In this document: piece after piece, positions 9,557-21,004 of the stretch
Position numbering within the stretch: position 1 is the stretch's first letter
Layout: every line of letters starts with the position of its first letter
Assembly: GCA_028826165.1 (NCBI GenBank)
Contig: JAPDFW010000008.1
Coordinates: 1 to 64,000, forward strand
Direction: 5' to 3'
DNA from: Anaeramoeba ignava
Taxonomy: Eukaryota; Metamonada; Anaeramoebidae
Length of the DNA stretch: 64,000 bases
Made by a program: the position numbers and the translations under genes
Notes under the pieces: generated by a model
What the model was told of the DNA's origin: nothing
The model's database searches: none
Seen by the model: only the letters and a program-made list of their open reading frames with translations

Positions 9557-11575
9557 AATTTTAATTTTAAATAATAAAATATTTAAATTTAAAACAATAA
9601 ATTATTATTTTAATAATAAAATTAAATATTAAATTATATTTTTAAATTGATTTATTAATTAAATATTAAATTAAATCTATTCCTATTTTTATATTTATAT
9701 GTTAAATTTTTAAATAATAAAATATTTAAATCTAAAACAATAAATTATTATTTTAATAATGAAATTAAATATTAAATTATATTTTTAAATTAATTTATAA
9801 ATTAAATATTAAATTAAATCTATTCTTATTTTTATATTTATATGTTAAATATTTAAATAATAAAATATTTAAATATAAAACAATAAATTATTATTTTAAT
9901 AATAAAATTAAATATTAAATTATATTTTTAAATTAATTTATATATTAAATATTAAATTAAACTTATTCTTATTTTTATATTTATATGTTAAATATTTAAA
10001 ATTTAAAATAAAATATTTAAATTTAAAACATTAAATTATTTTTAAACATAAAATTAAATATTAAATTATATTTTTAAATTAATTTATAAATTAAATATTA
10101 AATTAAATCTATTCTTATTTTTTATATTTATATGTTAAATATTTAAATAATAAAATATTTAAATATAAAACAATAAATTATTATTTTAAACATAAAATTA
10201 AATATTAAATTATATTTTTAAATAAATTTATAAATTAAATATTAAATTAAACTTATTCTTATTTTTTATATTTATATGTTAAATATTTAAATAATAAAAT
10301 ATTTAAATCTAAAACAATAAATTATTATTTTAATAATAAAATTAAATATTAAATTATATTTTTAAAATAAATTTATAAATTAAATATTAAATTAAATCTA
10401 TTCCTATTTTTATATTTATATGTTAAATTTTTAAATAATAAAATATTTAAATCTAAAACAATAAATTATTATTTTAATAATAAAATTAAATATTAAATTA
10501 TATTTTTAAATTGATTTATTAATTAAATATTAAATTAAATCTATTCCTATTTTTATATTTATATGTTAAATTTTTAAATAATAAAATATTTAAATCTAAA
10601 ACAATAAATTATTATTTTAAACATAAAATTAAATATTAAATTATATTTTTAAATTGATTTATAAATTAAACATTAAATTAAATCTATTCTTATTTTTTAT
10701 ATTTATATGTTAAATATTTAAATAATAAAATATTTAAATCTAAAAACAATAAATTATTATTTTAATAATAAAATTAAATATTAAATTATATTTTTTAAAA
10801 TTAATTTATAAATTAAATATTAAATTAAATCTATTCTTATTTTTATATTTATATGTTAAATATTTAAATAATAAAATATTTAAATTTAAAACAATAAATT
10901 ATTATTTTAATAATAAAATTAAATATTAAATTATATTTTTAAATTGATTTATAAATTAAATATTAAATTAAACTTATTCTTATTTTTATATTTATATGTT
11001 AAATATTTAAAATAATAAAATATTTAAATCTAAAACATTAAATTATTATTTTAATAATAAAATTAAATATTAAATTATATTTTTAAAATTGATTTATAAA
11101 TTAAATATTAAATTAAATCTATTTCCATTTTTATATTTATATGTTAAATATTTAAATAATAAAATATTTAAATTTAAAACAATAAATTATTATTTTAAAC
11201 ATAAAATTAAATATTAAATTATATTTTTAAAATAATTTATAAATTAAATATTAAATTAAACTTATTCTTATTTTTTATATTTATATGTTTAATATTGAAA
11301 TAATAAAATATTTAAAATATAAAACAATAAATTATTATTTTTAAACATAAAATTAAATATTAAATTATATTTTTAAAATAATTTATAAATTAAATATTAA
11401 ATTAAATCTATTCCCATTTTTTATATTTATATGTTTAAATATTTAAATAAGAAAATATTTAAATCTAAAACATTAAATTATTATTTTAATAATAAAATTA
11501 AATATTAAATTATATTTTTAAAATAATTTATAAATTAAATATTAAATTAAATCTATTCCTATTTTTATTTATTTT
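9557..11575. repeat. Tandem satellite, about 14 units of about 144 bp
   Basis: A landmark word (TTTATATTTATATGTTAAAT) recurs at spacings I counted by hand: G of its TATGTT at 9701, 9844, 9987, 10134, 10278, 10422, 10565, 10709, 10855, 10998, 11143, 11287 and 11433, so 143-147 bases apart. Each unit contains TAAAATATTTAAAT, AAAACAATAAATTATTA, AATTAAATATTAAATTATA and ATCTATTC segments. Units differ by a few substitutions and 1-4 base indels. It contains no coding potential. It fills the gap between the RCC1/BTB array and the G-alpha gene. Confidence 0.93.
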
Positions 11576-11710
11576 TTTTTTATTTTTATTTTTTTTTCAT
11601 TTTTCTTTTTTTATTATTTTTTATTCAACTAACAAAAAAAAATTTACTTATTTATCAAAAGAAGATAAAGTTAAATAAAAATAAAAATAATTAAATTTAA
11701 TAAAATAAAT

Positions 11711-14644
11711 ATGGGTTGTGGGGGGTCAAAAGATATAGAAAGTAAAATCAACGAACAAATAGAAAACCAATTAAGAAAAGATCAAGACTTAATAAACGAG
11801 GATATTAAATTACTTTTACTTGGTTTGCTATAAAAAATTATTTTAAATTTTTAACTGAATTTTTAACTTAAATTTTTAACTTAATTTTTATTTTAAATTT
11901 TTAACTTAAATTTTTAACTTGAATTTTTAACTTAAATTTTTAACTTCAATTTTTAACTGAATTTTTAATTAAAAAAGGTGCTGGTGATTCAGGAAAAAGT
12001 ACAATTGTTAAACAAATGAAAATATTATTTTTAAATGGATTTACTTCTAAAGAAAAAGAAATGTATAAATCAATTATTATTGATAATTTAAAGGATTTTC
12101 TTGCAATTTTAATAAATGCTGCAAATCATTTTGGAGTCAAAATTTCTCAACCAAAAGAAGTGATTATATTTCAAAAAAAAAAACAAAAATTTAATCAAAA
12201 TATTCAAAATTTTGTTTTTCTTGTTTTTTTTTAGATTATTGAATCTTTTTTAAATCAAACAATCCCAAAAAAAAATTTACCTTCAGTTCTTAGTACTTTG
12301 TTGAATGATTCAGGAATACAAGAAATGTGTAAAAGAGCTGATGAAATTAATTTACCTGAAGCAGCTTCTTAGTAAATTTTAAATATAAAATTAAAATTAA
12401 AAATTTAAATTAAAACTAAAATTAAAATTAAAATCAAAATTAAAATTAATATTAAAATTAAAATTAAAATTAAAATTAAAATTAAAATTAAAATTAAAAT
12501 TCATTTATAAAATTAAAATTAAAATTAAAATTAAAATCAAAATCAAAATTAAAATTAAAATTAATATTAAAATTAAAATTAAAACTAAAATTAAAATTTA
12601 AAATTAAAATTAAAATTAAACTAAAATTAAAATTAAAATTAAAATTAAAATTAAAATTAAAATTAAAATTAAAATTAAAATCAAAATTAAAAATTAAAAT
12701 TAAAATTAAAATTAAAATCAAAATCAAAATCAAAATTAAAATTAAAATTAAAATTAAAATTAAAATTAAAATTTAAGATTAAAATTAAAATTAAAATTAA
12801 AATTAAATTTAAAATTAAAATTCATTTATTAAATTAAAATTAAAAATTAAAATTAAAATCAAAATTAAAATTAAAATTAAAATTAAAATTATAATTAAAA
12901 TTAAAATTAAAATTAAAATTAAAAATTAAAATTAAAATTAAAATTAAAATTAAAATTAAAAATTAAAATTAAAATTAAAATTAAAAATTAAAATTAAAAT
13001 TAAAATTAAAATTTAAAATTAAAATTAAAATTAAAATTAAAATCAAAATTAAAATCAAAATTCAAATTAAAATTAAAAATTAAAATTAAAATTAAAATTA
13101 AAATTAAATTTAAAATTAAAATTAAATCAAAAATTAAAATCAAAAAAATTAAAATTAAAATTAAAATTAAAATCAAAATTAAAATTAAAATTTAAAATTA
13201 AAATTAAAATTAAAATTAAAATTAAAATTAAAATTAAAATTAAAATTAAATTTAAATTTAAAAATAAAATTAAAATTAAAATTAAAATTAAAATTAAAAT
13301 TAAAATTTAAATTAATATTAAAATTTAAAAAAGTTTTTTTCAAAATTTTGAACGAATATTTTCATCTAAATATGTTCCTTCTCCTCAAGATATTTTATTA
13401 TCAAGAGCAACAACAATCGGAATTACAGAAACAAATTTTACTTTTTCTGATATGAAATTTAAGTAATTTTTTTACAAATGAGAAAATCAAAAAAATAATA
13501 AGAAAATTTAATTCAATTAATTTAATTTTTTCTGTTAGAATTGTTGATGTTGGAGGTCAAAGAAATGAAAGAAAGAAATGGTTATATTGCTTTCAAGTAA
13601 AAAATCGATAAACAATTATGCAAATCCTTTTATTTAAAATTAAAATTAAAATTAAATTTATAATTAAAATTAAAATTAAAATTAAAATTTAAATTAAAAT
13701 TAAAATTAAAATTAAAATTAAAATTAAAATTAAAATTAAAAATTAAATTAAATTTAAAATTAAAATTAAAATTAAAATTAAAAATTAAAATTAAAATTTA
13801 AAATTAAAATTAAAATTAAAATCAAAATTAAAAATTTAAATTAAAATCAAAATTAAAATTAAAATTAAAAATTAAAATTAAAAATTAAAATTAAAATTTA
13901 AAAATTAAATTTATAATTAAAATTAAAAATCAAATTAAATTAAAATTAAAATTAAAATTAAAATTAAAATTAAAATTTAAATTTAAATTTAAATTTAAAA
14001 AGGGAGTTTCTGCAATTATATTTTGTTCAGCTCTTAGTGAATATAATCAAACATTATATGAAGATTCACATCAAAACAGAATTCAAGAATCATTAATTTT
14101 ATTTGATGAAATTTGTAATTCAAGATGGTTTGGAGAAACTCCTATAATTTTATTTTTAAACAAAACTGATATTTTTCGAGAAAAAATCAGAAAAATTGAT
14201 TTAAGTTCTTGTTTTGAAGATTATCAAGGTTAATAAAATTCATTTATAAAATTAAAATTAAAATTAAAATTAAAATTAAAATTAAAATTAAAATTAAAAT
14301 TAAAATTAAAATTAAAATTAAAATTAAATTTAAAATTAAAATAAAAATTAAAATTAAAATTAAAATTAAAATTAAAATTAAAATTAAAATTAAAATTAAA
14401 ATCAAATTTAAAATTAAAATTAAAATTAAATTCATTTATAAAATTGAAAATTATAGATGGTTCTGATTATACTTCTGCAATACATTTTGTCAAAAATAAA
14501 TTTTTAGAACGAAACAAAAATCCAAAAAAGAAAATTTATGTTCATTTTACATGTGCAACAGATACTAATAATATTCGGTTTGTTTTTGATTCAATTAGAG
14601 ATATTATTATTCAAGAAAATGAAAGACAAATTGGTTTTTTATAG
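11711..14644 (+). CDS. Heterotrimeric G-protein alpha subunit (7 exons, about 343 aa)
   Basis: Exons 11711-11822, 11978-12159, 12235-12371, 13334-13462, 13539-13596, 14003-14228 and 14457-14644; all junctions are GT...AG and phase-consistent. N-terminal MGCGGS fits myristoylation at Gly2 with an adjacent palmitoylatable Cys. G1 is GAGDSGKST (the family usually has GAGESGKST). Switch I has the catalytic Arg and Mg-binding Thr ([10 protein letters not shown]), switch II is DVGGQR with the catalytic Gln, G4 is NKTD and G5 is TCATDT. The helical domain contains [12 protein letters not shown] and LPEAASYF, like other G-alphas. The C-terminus is ENERQIGFL with no Cys at -4, so it is not a pertussis-toxin type. 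It acts at the plasma membrane downstream of GPCRs. Introns 3, 5 and 6 are almost pure AAAATT hexamer. The family call is very secure; the subclass is not. Confidence 0.93.
12372..13333 (+). repeat. Hexamer-repeat intron of G-alpha (intron 3)
   Basis: 962-base intron, GTAAATTTTAAATAT...AAAAAAG, consisting of AAAATT hexamers with small variants. Introns 5 (13597-14002) and 6 (14229-14456) are of the same kind. The word TTCATTTATAAAATTAAAA appears at about 12499, 14239 and, at the 3' end of intron 6, about 14431; it is also found in introns of two other genes of this window. Confidence 0.85.
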
Positions 14645-15010
14645 CTTGATTTTTGAAAGAAAATGATTCTTTTTGAAATTTTTTTTTTGTTTTTGTTTTT
14701 GTTTTTGTTTTTGTTTCTTTGTTTCCTTTATTCAAAAATCAGAAAAAAAAAAAGAAAAAAAATCAAGTTTTCTTTTTAAGAAAGAATCAAAATTTCAATC
14801 TGAATATAAAAATCAAATTAATTTCTTTTTTTCATTATATTTTGTTTTTTTTTTTTAAATTTGGGAAAAAAAAAGTGGAACAAAAATATTTCTTTTTTTC
14901 ATTATTTTTTGCTTTTTTTTTTTTAAAATTTCAAATCAAAATTATTAAAAAATTTTTTTTTCAATTTTTTTCATTTTCATTTTTTTTCTTCAAATTAAAA
15001 ATTAAAAAAA
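14645..15010. other. T-rich spacer, no gene seen
   Basis: Between the G-alpha stop and the next ATG. It is dominated by homopolymer T and A runs and TTTTTG repeats (14690-14720). Short Phe-rich and Lys-rich open frames here have no recognisable domain and I regard them as chance. It probably holds the 3' end of G-alpha and the promoter of the reductase gene. Confidence 0.7.
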
Positions 15011-15823
15011 ATGATTAATTTTTTTGAAAAATTTACAACATTTTTATTAGAAAATTATCATACAATTACATTATTTTTCTTTTTCTCAGGATTAATAATT
15101 TTTCTAATTCTTTTGGTTATTCCAGCATATTATGGACGTTACACACAAACAACAAGAAAATTCTTAATGTTTCCAAACAAAATAGCATGGATTGTAATGG
15201 AAGTAATTTCACCAATTAGTTTGTTAATTGGGATTTCAATGATCCAAAATTTTTCAAAATTCAGTTTCAAATTTAATTATTTGGAAATCATTTATCTTTC
15301 TCACTATATTTATCGCTCTTTGATTTTTCCACTTCTCATTTCTCCATCAAAAAAATCATCCAAAGTTGCTTTTGAAATTATGCTAATGGCGATTGTTTTT
15401 AATTCTTTCAACGGAATTCTTAACGGAATTGCACTTCAAACAAAAACCGTTATTTACCAGAATTTTTTTTTGGATCTTTTCAAAAATCCACTTTCATTTC
15501 TTGGATTAATTTTGATTGTTTCTGGTTTTTCTGTTAATTTTTTGGCTGATCGTCATTTGATTTCTTTGAGATCTGATGGATCAACTCGTTATAAAATTCC
15601 CACTTGGTTTGTTTTTGAATATGTCACTTCTGCCAATTATTTTGGCGAGATTGTTGAATGGTTTGGTTTTTGGGTCGCTTCAAGAACTTTAGCTGCTTTT
15701 GTGTTTTTCTGTTGGACTTGTTTTAATCTCATTCCAAGAGCCATAACTCATCATCGTTGGTATCATGAGCATTTCGAAGAATATCCGAAAAGTCGAAAAA
15801 TAGTGATTCCTTTCATTTTCTAA
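15011..15823 (+). CDS. Steroid 5-alpha-reductase family membrane enzyme (270 aa)
   Basis: Intronless. Length matches 3-oxo-5-alpha-steroid 4-dehydrogenase type 1 (about 260 aa). Five or six hydrophobic segments are visible, the first at residues 20-40. The C-terminal half carries the family's conserved signature: FEYVTSANYFGEIVEWFGF, then FNLIPRAITHHRWYHEHF and EEYPKSRKIVIPFIF, very close to vertebrate SRD5A1. The enzyme reduces a C4-C5 double bond of 3-oxo steroids (or a related polyprenol or enoyl substrate in other family branches) using NADPH at the ER membrane. The substrate in this organism is unknown. Its neighbours do not form a pathway with it. Confidence 0.9.
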   Translation: MINFFEKFTTFLLENYHTITLFFFFSGLIIFLILLVIPAYYGRYTQTTRKFLMFPNKIAWIVMEVISPISLLIGISMIQNFSKFSFKFNYLEIIYLSHYIYRSLIFPLLISPSKKSSKVAFEIMLMAIVFNSFNGILNGIALQTKTVIYQNFFLDLFKNPLSFLGLILIVSGFSVNFLADRHLISLRSDGSTRYKIPTWFVFEYVTSANYFGEIVEWFGFWVASRTLAAFVFFCWTCFNLIPRAITHHRWYHEHFEEYPKSRKIVIPFIF

Positions 15824-15833
15824 ATTTTCTTCT

Positions 15834-15868
15834 TTCAATTCAATTCAATTCAATTCAATTCAATTCAA
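15834..15868. repeat. (CAATT)n microsatellite
   Basis: Seven copies of a pentanucleotide CAATT directly after the stop of the reductase gene; probably in its 3' UTR. Confidence 0.9.
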
Positions 15869-15959
15869 AAAAACAAATAAAATTTTTTTTTTTCACCTTT
15901 TTTGAAACAAATCATTTTTCATTTTTCCATTTTCTTTCTCAATAAAAACAAAATTTTAA

Positions 15960-17541
15960 ATGCAAAAAACAATACCGAATTTAGAAGACTCTTTAGAAAA
16001 TTTAATAAACAATCAAAAATATAGTGACGTTCATTTTTATATTGGAGCTGATAGAAAACTCTTTTACGCACACAAACTCGTCTTATCATTATCAAGCAAA
16101 TTCTGGGAAAAAATGTTTTATGGATTAAATTGGAAAGAAGTTGCAAATAAAAAAGTTGCGAATGTGGAAGTTCCCGATATTCGCTATCCAGTTTTTCAGT
16201 CGCTAATGGATTACGTATACACTCGCAAATACACAATCAAAGAAGAAGATTTAATTGATGTTCTTCTTGCTTCTGATAAATATCTTATTGAGGGACTTAA
16301 AAAATTGATTTTTGAACATGTTCGTTCAACAACAACTCCAATTCAAGCGTTGACTTTGCTTGATTTACCAGAGATATATTTTGGTGTCCCTGAGTTGAAG
16401 GATTGTTTAATTGATTTTTTGGCACAAACACCTAATGCACTGGGTATCAAAAATTGTCTCCAAAAAAGAATGGAAGACACAATTAAGACCATTTTTTCTC
16501 TCGAAGAAATTCATACTCCTGAACATATTTTATTCGATTCTCTTTTGGATTGGGGAAAGTGGGTTTGTCAGTTTAATTTGGCTGAACCTTCTCCTTCCAA
16601 TATTCATTCCGTTATATCAAATATCCTTCCCTCAATCCGATTTTCTCATTTCTCTCAAAAAGAATTCGAAAAAGTTCGCGAATCTCAATTGTTTGATGAA
16701 TCCCAATTACAAGAAATGGAAAAAAATATTACAAAAAGTGAATTCGTCTCAGATCGTTTTCGTCGGAAACAAAAAATCAAGTCAAAAAGAATAGAGGATG
16801 TAAAAATAAAAATAAAAATAAAAACAATTTTTATTCCCTAAATTCTTTTCCCTTCTTCTTTTTTTGTTGTTCTCTTGATATTAGATCAAAGTTCTTTTAA
16901 TTTCAGCTCACATTACTCCAAGTAGAGCAGTCGATATAGCAAAATCAATTAAATCACAAGGAATTCAGCATGTTGATATTTTCGAAGCAATGACAATTCA
17001 ACCCAATTTAGAAAAAATGATGGAATATGACGCAGTTTTCTTATTTTCTGGTTACAGTCCCTATCCCGAAAAGGAGCTTGGAGATGCTCTTGCTGATTAT
17101 GTTAGAGCAGGAGGCGGTTTGGTTTTTGGGACAGTTTGGCTAATGGCAACTGACTTATCTTATTCGGGAAAAATCAACGGACAAATTGCTGATCCAAAAA
17201 ACGGATTTCTTCCATTTGAGAAAGCAAATTTCTCACTGCGAAATAGGCAAGTACTTGGAGATTACGATACAAGTCATTATATCATGCAAGGTGTTAAAAA
17301 TTTCGATTTAGGAGATGGATCTTATTATGTAAGAGTACAACATTCAAATGGAAATTTGATTGCTTCATATACTTCAGGAATTCCGTTCATTGGAGAACAG
17401 CGTATTTGTGATGATTGGGGAACTGTAGTTATTTTGAATTTGTATCCTCCTTCTAATGAGGAATATGGTGACTACTGGATTTCAACTACTGATGGCGCGA
17501 AAATTATTGCGAATTCAGTTGCTTATGTTGCTATGTTTTGA
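15960..17541 (+). CDS. BTB-BACK protein fused to a ThuA/GATase1-like domain (498 aa)
   Basis: Two exons: 15960-16799 and 16885-17541, joined in phase 0 across an 85-base intron (GTAAAAATA...GATATTAG). Reading straight through exon 1 gives a false end (VKIKIKIK, stop at 16841), and the first ATG in exon 2 (16990) is internal. Spliced, the protein runs ...KSKRIED then IKVLLISAHITPSRAVDIAK. Residues about 10-120 are a BTB domain (YSDVHFYIGADRKLFYAHKL) and about 120-230 BACK-like. From about 281 the fold looks like the class-I glutamine-amidotransferase-like/ThuA type: first strand KVLLISAH, MEYDAVFLFSGYSPY, then ALADYVRAGGGLVFGTVW. No catalytic Cys nucleophile is evident at the elbow, so it is probably a binding rather than an enzymatic module. 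BTB suggests oligomerisation or Cullin-3 recruitment. Confidence 0.82.
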
Positions 17542-17800
17542 TCCAAAAAAGAAAAAAAAGAAAAAACAATTTTTCCTTCTTAATTCCCATTTAATTTTCT
17601 ATTTTCAATTTCCTTTCCAATTTTCGATTATTATCCTCAATCTTTCCCACTCTATGAACTTAATCAAAGAAGATTTTGTTTTTTTCGATCGTCTCTTCAT
17701 CTTCTTTTCCTTGAAATTAAAAAAAAATCATTTTACATTTTTTCCAAAATTTTTTTTTTCATTTTTTTCATTTCATTTCATTACATTATATTTTTCTTCA

Positions 17801-19279
17801 ATGGAAACTCAAAACAGTAGAACATTCCTCATTTTATTTTTAGTCATTTCAGATTTATTTGTAGAAACACAATTACCAAAATCAAGATCGATTCTCTTTG
17901 TTTTATTCAGGATTTTTTTCTTGGCAATTTCCTTTTACAACACACTTAAATTTTTCACTTTACACAAAAAATATCAACTATTTGAAATGATGAAACACGA
18001 ACCAAAGTCACCTAATATTCGTCGAAAAGAAATTTCACTATCAGAAAGAGTGAAAAGTCCACAGAAAAAAGATAAAAACAAAACATTTTTAGGGTCTATT
18101 TTATCGACAATTTCATCAGGATTGAAGGATCTTTCATCACGAAAAACGGAAAAAGGTTCGCAATTCAAAGCCAATCCCAATACACAAGAGTATTATGAGC
18201 TCTCCATTTGGGATCCAGTTCCAGAAGAAGCTCGTTGGTTTTTCTTTTTCTCGCCACTTCATCTTTTGATGATAATTTTCTTTCCCAAACAAAGCACAAC
18301 GGATTACATTAAGATTGCTTTTCTGTATTTTTTCACGATGTTGGTGCTGAAGTTTTTTTTCAAGAAATTTGAGCAATATGTTGAAGATTCCAAGATATTA
18401 TCGCAAGAATCATATTCAGTTCTTAGTAACTTTTCCGATCGAGTTTCTTCTGATTTACGATTTAGAGGCGGTTTTTATCCAAAAACACAAATGGCGAAAC
18501 TTGTTTCTATGTCAGGAAAAAAGTCTCGAATGTCTTCAAGTTATGGAAATCGTACTTTTTTATCTGGACAAAAGCAAAAGCTCCAAAATTTTCCTGATAC
18601 AAGACAGCAAATTTTTAATAGAGATAATCAAAATTATCTTTCTCAAAAGGATTTACAAAATCGTCGGTTTTCTGATGGGAAAAAAATGATTACTTCTGGA
18701 AACAAAATTGTTTATCCACAACAAATGTCAATGTCAAATCAAGATCAAGAAAATTTACGAACAAGACAGATGTCAAAGTCAAATCAATTTCCAAATCAAT
18801 TAGAAAATCAATTGGAAAATCAATTGGAAAATCAATTAGAAAATCAATTGGAAAATCAAATTCCAAATCAAATTCCAAATCAAATTCTAAATCAAATTCC
18901 AAATCAAATTCCAAATCAAATTCCAAATCAAATTCCAAATCAAATTCCAAATCAATTCCAAAATCAATTCCAAAATCAATTCCAAAATCAAATTCCAAAC
19001 CAAATTCCAAATCAATTCCCAATGGAAATGCAAATGGAAAATCAAATTCCAAATCAATTCCAAAATCAAATTCCAAACCAAATTCCAAATCAATTCCCAA
19101 TGGAAATGCAAATGGAAAAACAAAAACAAAAACAAAAACAAAATCCAAAAAATTCAAAAATCAATTTTAGAAATCTTTATCCTTCATTAAACAAGACAAA
19201 AAACAAAATAAATCCAATCCCAAGATTATCTCCAGGTCCAAGTTTACGTAGAAAAGTAGTTGATAAAAAATTCAAATAA
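17801..19279 (+). CDS. Nur1/Mug154-like (DUF2418) membrane protein, about 492 aa
   Basis: The frame is open from 17456, but the sequence before 17801 is T-rich leader. METQNSRTFLILFLV at 17801 gives a sensible start; an ATG at 17654 is the alternative. Two N-terminal hydrophobic segments (residues about 8-22 and 32-55) are followed by a basic stretch and then YELSIWDPVPEEARWFFFF SPLHLL, a second pair of membrane segments, and QYVEDSKILSQESYSVLSNF. The W-D-P-x-P...R.F..FSP.H.L pattern and the downstream EYxxxF match, from memory, the DUF2418 region of fungal Nur1/Mug154 inner-nuclear-membrane proteins. The C-terminal 200 residues are low complexity (NQLE, NQIP and NQFQ repeats). The Nur1 assignment is from motif memory and needs a profile search. 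Confidence 0.68.
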   Translation: METQNSRTFLILFLVISDLFVETQLPKSRSILFVLFRIFFLAISFYNTLKFFTLHKKYQLFEMMKHEPKSPNIRRKEISLSERVKSPQKKDKNKTFLGSILSTISSGLKDLSSRKTEKGSQFKANPNTQEYYELSIWDPVPEEARWFFFFSPLHLLMIIFFPKQSTTDYIKIAFLYFFTMLVLKFFFKKFEQYVEDSKILSQESYSVLSNFSDRVSSDLRFRGGFYPKTQMAKLVSMSGKKSRMSSSYGNRTFLSGQKQKLQNFPDTRQQIFNRDNQNYLSQKDLQNRRFSDGKKMITSGNKIVYPQQMSMSNQDQENLRTRQMSKSNQFPNQLENQLENQLENQLENQLENQIPNQIPNQILNQIPNQIPNQIPNQIPNQIPNQFQNQFQNQFQNQIPNQIPNQFPMEMQMENQIPNQFQNQIPNQIPNQFPMEMQMEKQKQKQKQNPKNSKINFRNLYPSLNKTKNKINPIPRLSPGPSLRRKVVDKKFK

Positions 19280-20043
19280 AATAGATTAACTTGAATTTTT
19301 TTTTTAAAAGTCATTTCATTTTTTTTTTTGATAAATTTTCAGATAAAAATAATGATGAACGAAATTATTTTATTCCACTTTTTCTTTTTTTTTGGAATTT
19401 AATTTAATTTAATTTGATTTGATTTAATTTAATTTGAATTTGATTTAATTTAATTTAATTTGATTTGATTTGATTTAATTTAATTTAATTTGATTTGATT
19501 TAATTTAATTTAATTTGAATTTAATTTAATTTAATTTGATTTGATTTAATTTAATTTAATTTAATTTAATTTTGATTTGATTTGAATTTTATTCCACTTT
19601 TTTTATTGGTTTTGGAATTTAATTTAATTTAAATTGATTTAATTTAATTTAATTTGATTTGAAATAAATTTTATTCCACTTTTTTTATTGGTTTTGGAAT
19701 TTAATTTGATTTGATTTGATTTGATTTAATTTGATTTAATTTGAATTAATTTAATTTGATTTAATTTGATTTAATTTAATTTGATTTAATTTAAAATAAA
19801 TTTTATTCCACTTTTTTTATTGGTTTTGGAATTTAATTTAATTTAATTTAATTTAATTTGATTTGAATTTAATTTGATTTAATTTGAAATAAATTTTATT
19901 CCACTTTTTTTATTGGTTTTGGAATTTAATTTAATTTGATTTAATTGAATTTGATTTAATTTAATTTAATTTAATTTAATTTAATTTAATTTTATTTAAT
20001 TTAATTTGATTTAATTTGATTTGATTTAATTTAATTTAATTTA

Positions 20044-21004
20044 CACCTTTTCAACTTTGGTTTAAACCTTTTGCAAAAATATTTAAACCTTTTGCAAAAA
20101 TATTTAAACCTTTTGCAAAAATATTTAAACCTTTTGCAAAAATATTTAAACCTTTTGCAAAAATTTTAAACCTTTTTTTTTATTTAAACCCTTGACTTTT
20201 GAAAGTTTCATCTAAACTTTTATTTTTCTTTTTTGAAAAAAATTTGGAAGATGATGAAAAAGATTGTGAATTGAAAATGAGAATACAAAATCTCAATTCA
20301 TTTTGATTTTCAAAAATCAAGAATATATTCTTTGTTCAAAGTTTTGGGAATAATATTCCTACTGATATATGATAATCAATTTGGGGATTTCTCCAGAGTT
20401 CTTGTTAACTTTCTTTGATCAAATCAAGCAGAGATTATTGATTTGTGAATTGTTGAAAAGCAACACAATTTTTCACTGTTAAATAAACATTTTCACCACG
20501 ATTAAGAAAAGGAGAATAAGATGAAAGAAAATGTATAGAAGGGAGAAGTTGTTCCAATATTTCTGTGGTCATATTAGAGTGATGAAAATATAACATTATA
20601 AGAGATAAATTTAAAGCCTTCATCTTTAAGTAATACATGAAAACAATATGGTAAAAAGTCAATAAAGTCAATAGAATTAAATGCACCAATTTGAATCTTG
20701 GATTGAATTAATCCAAAATTTGGTTCACTTTCATCTCTTTGAGATTGTATCATTATTTGGAAGAAAAAATAAAAATTAGATATCTTCAAAAAAAAATTCA
20801 ACCTGTTATTTATTGAGAGTCAAAAAAGTTGAAACCAAATACTGAAATCGACAAGGGTTTAAATTAAAAAAAAAGGTTTAAATATTTTTGTAAAAGGTTT
20901 AAATATTTTTGCAAAAGGTTTAAATATTTTTGCAAAAGGTTTAAATATTTTTGCAAAAGGTTTAAATATTTTTGCAAAAGGTTTAAACCAAAGTTGAAAA
21001 GGTG
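20044..21004. mobile_element. Decayed Tc1/mariner-like DNA transposon with long TIRs (961 bp)
   Basis: The left end (CACCTTTTCAACTTTGGTTT...) and right end (...AAACCAAAGTTGAAAAGGTG) are exact inverted copies over the outer 26 bases. They continue into about five copies of a 21-base unit (beginning aaaccttttgcaaaa on the left, its complement on the right). TIRs are about 155 bases, to about 20198 and from about 20850. The dinucleotide TA flanks both sides (20042-20043 and 21005-21006), the target duplication expected for the Tc1/mariner group. The interior carries transposase remnants on the minus strand. Confidence 0.85.
20435..20801 (-). pseudogene. Tc1/mariner-type DDE transposase remnant, frameshifted
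   Basis: Two overlapping minus-strand frames together resemble the C-terminal half of a DDE_3/Tc1-like transposase. The first (20574-20801) contains GAFNSIDFIDFLP; the second (20435-20689) contains ILEQLLPSIHFLSSYSPFLN followed by RGENVYLTVKN, corresponding to the family's YSPDLNPIE(N)...KN block. The second Asp/Asn block (usually IMDNxxxH) survives only as IMLYFHHSN in the second frame, so a catalytic acid is lost. The N-terminal DNA-binding domain is missing. Not functional. Confidence 0.75.

Noticed and set aside
9557-11575. Possibility that the 144-bp array is a CRISPR-like array
   Set aside because: Units are contiguous with no unique spacers, and the window is eukaryotic.
16411-16794. 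127-aa plus-strand frame inside the BTB gene
   Set aside because: Out-of-frame reading of the BACK region.
18690-19157. Asp/Phe/Leu-rich minus-strand frame opposite the Nur1-like gene
   Set aside because: Antisense of the NQIP/NQLE repeat of the plus-strand coding sequence; no recognisable feature of its own.
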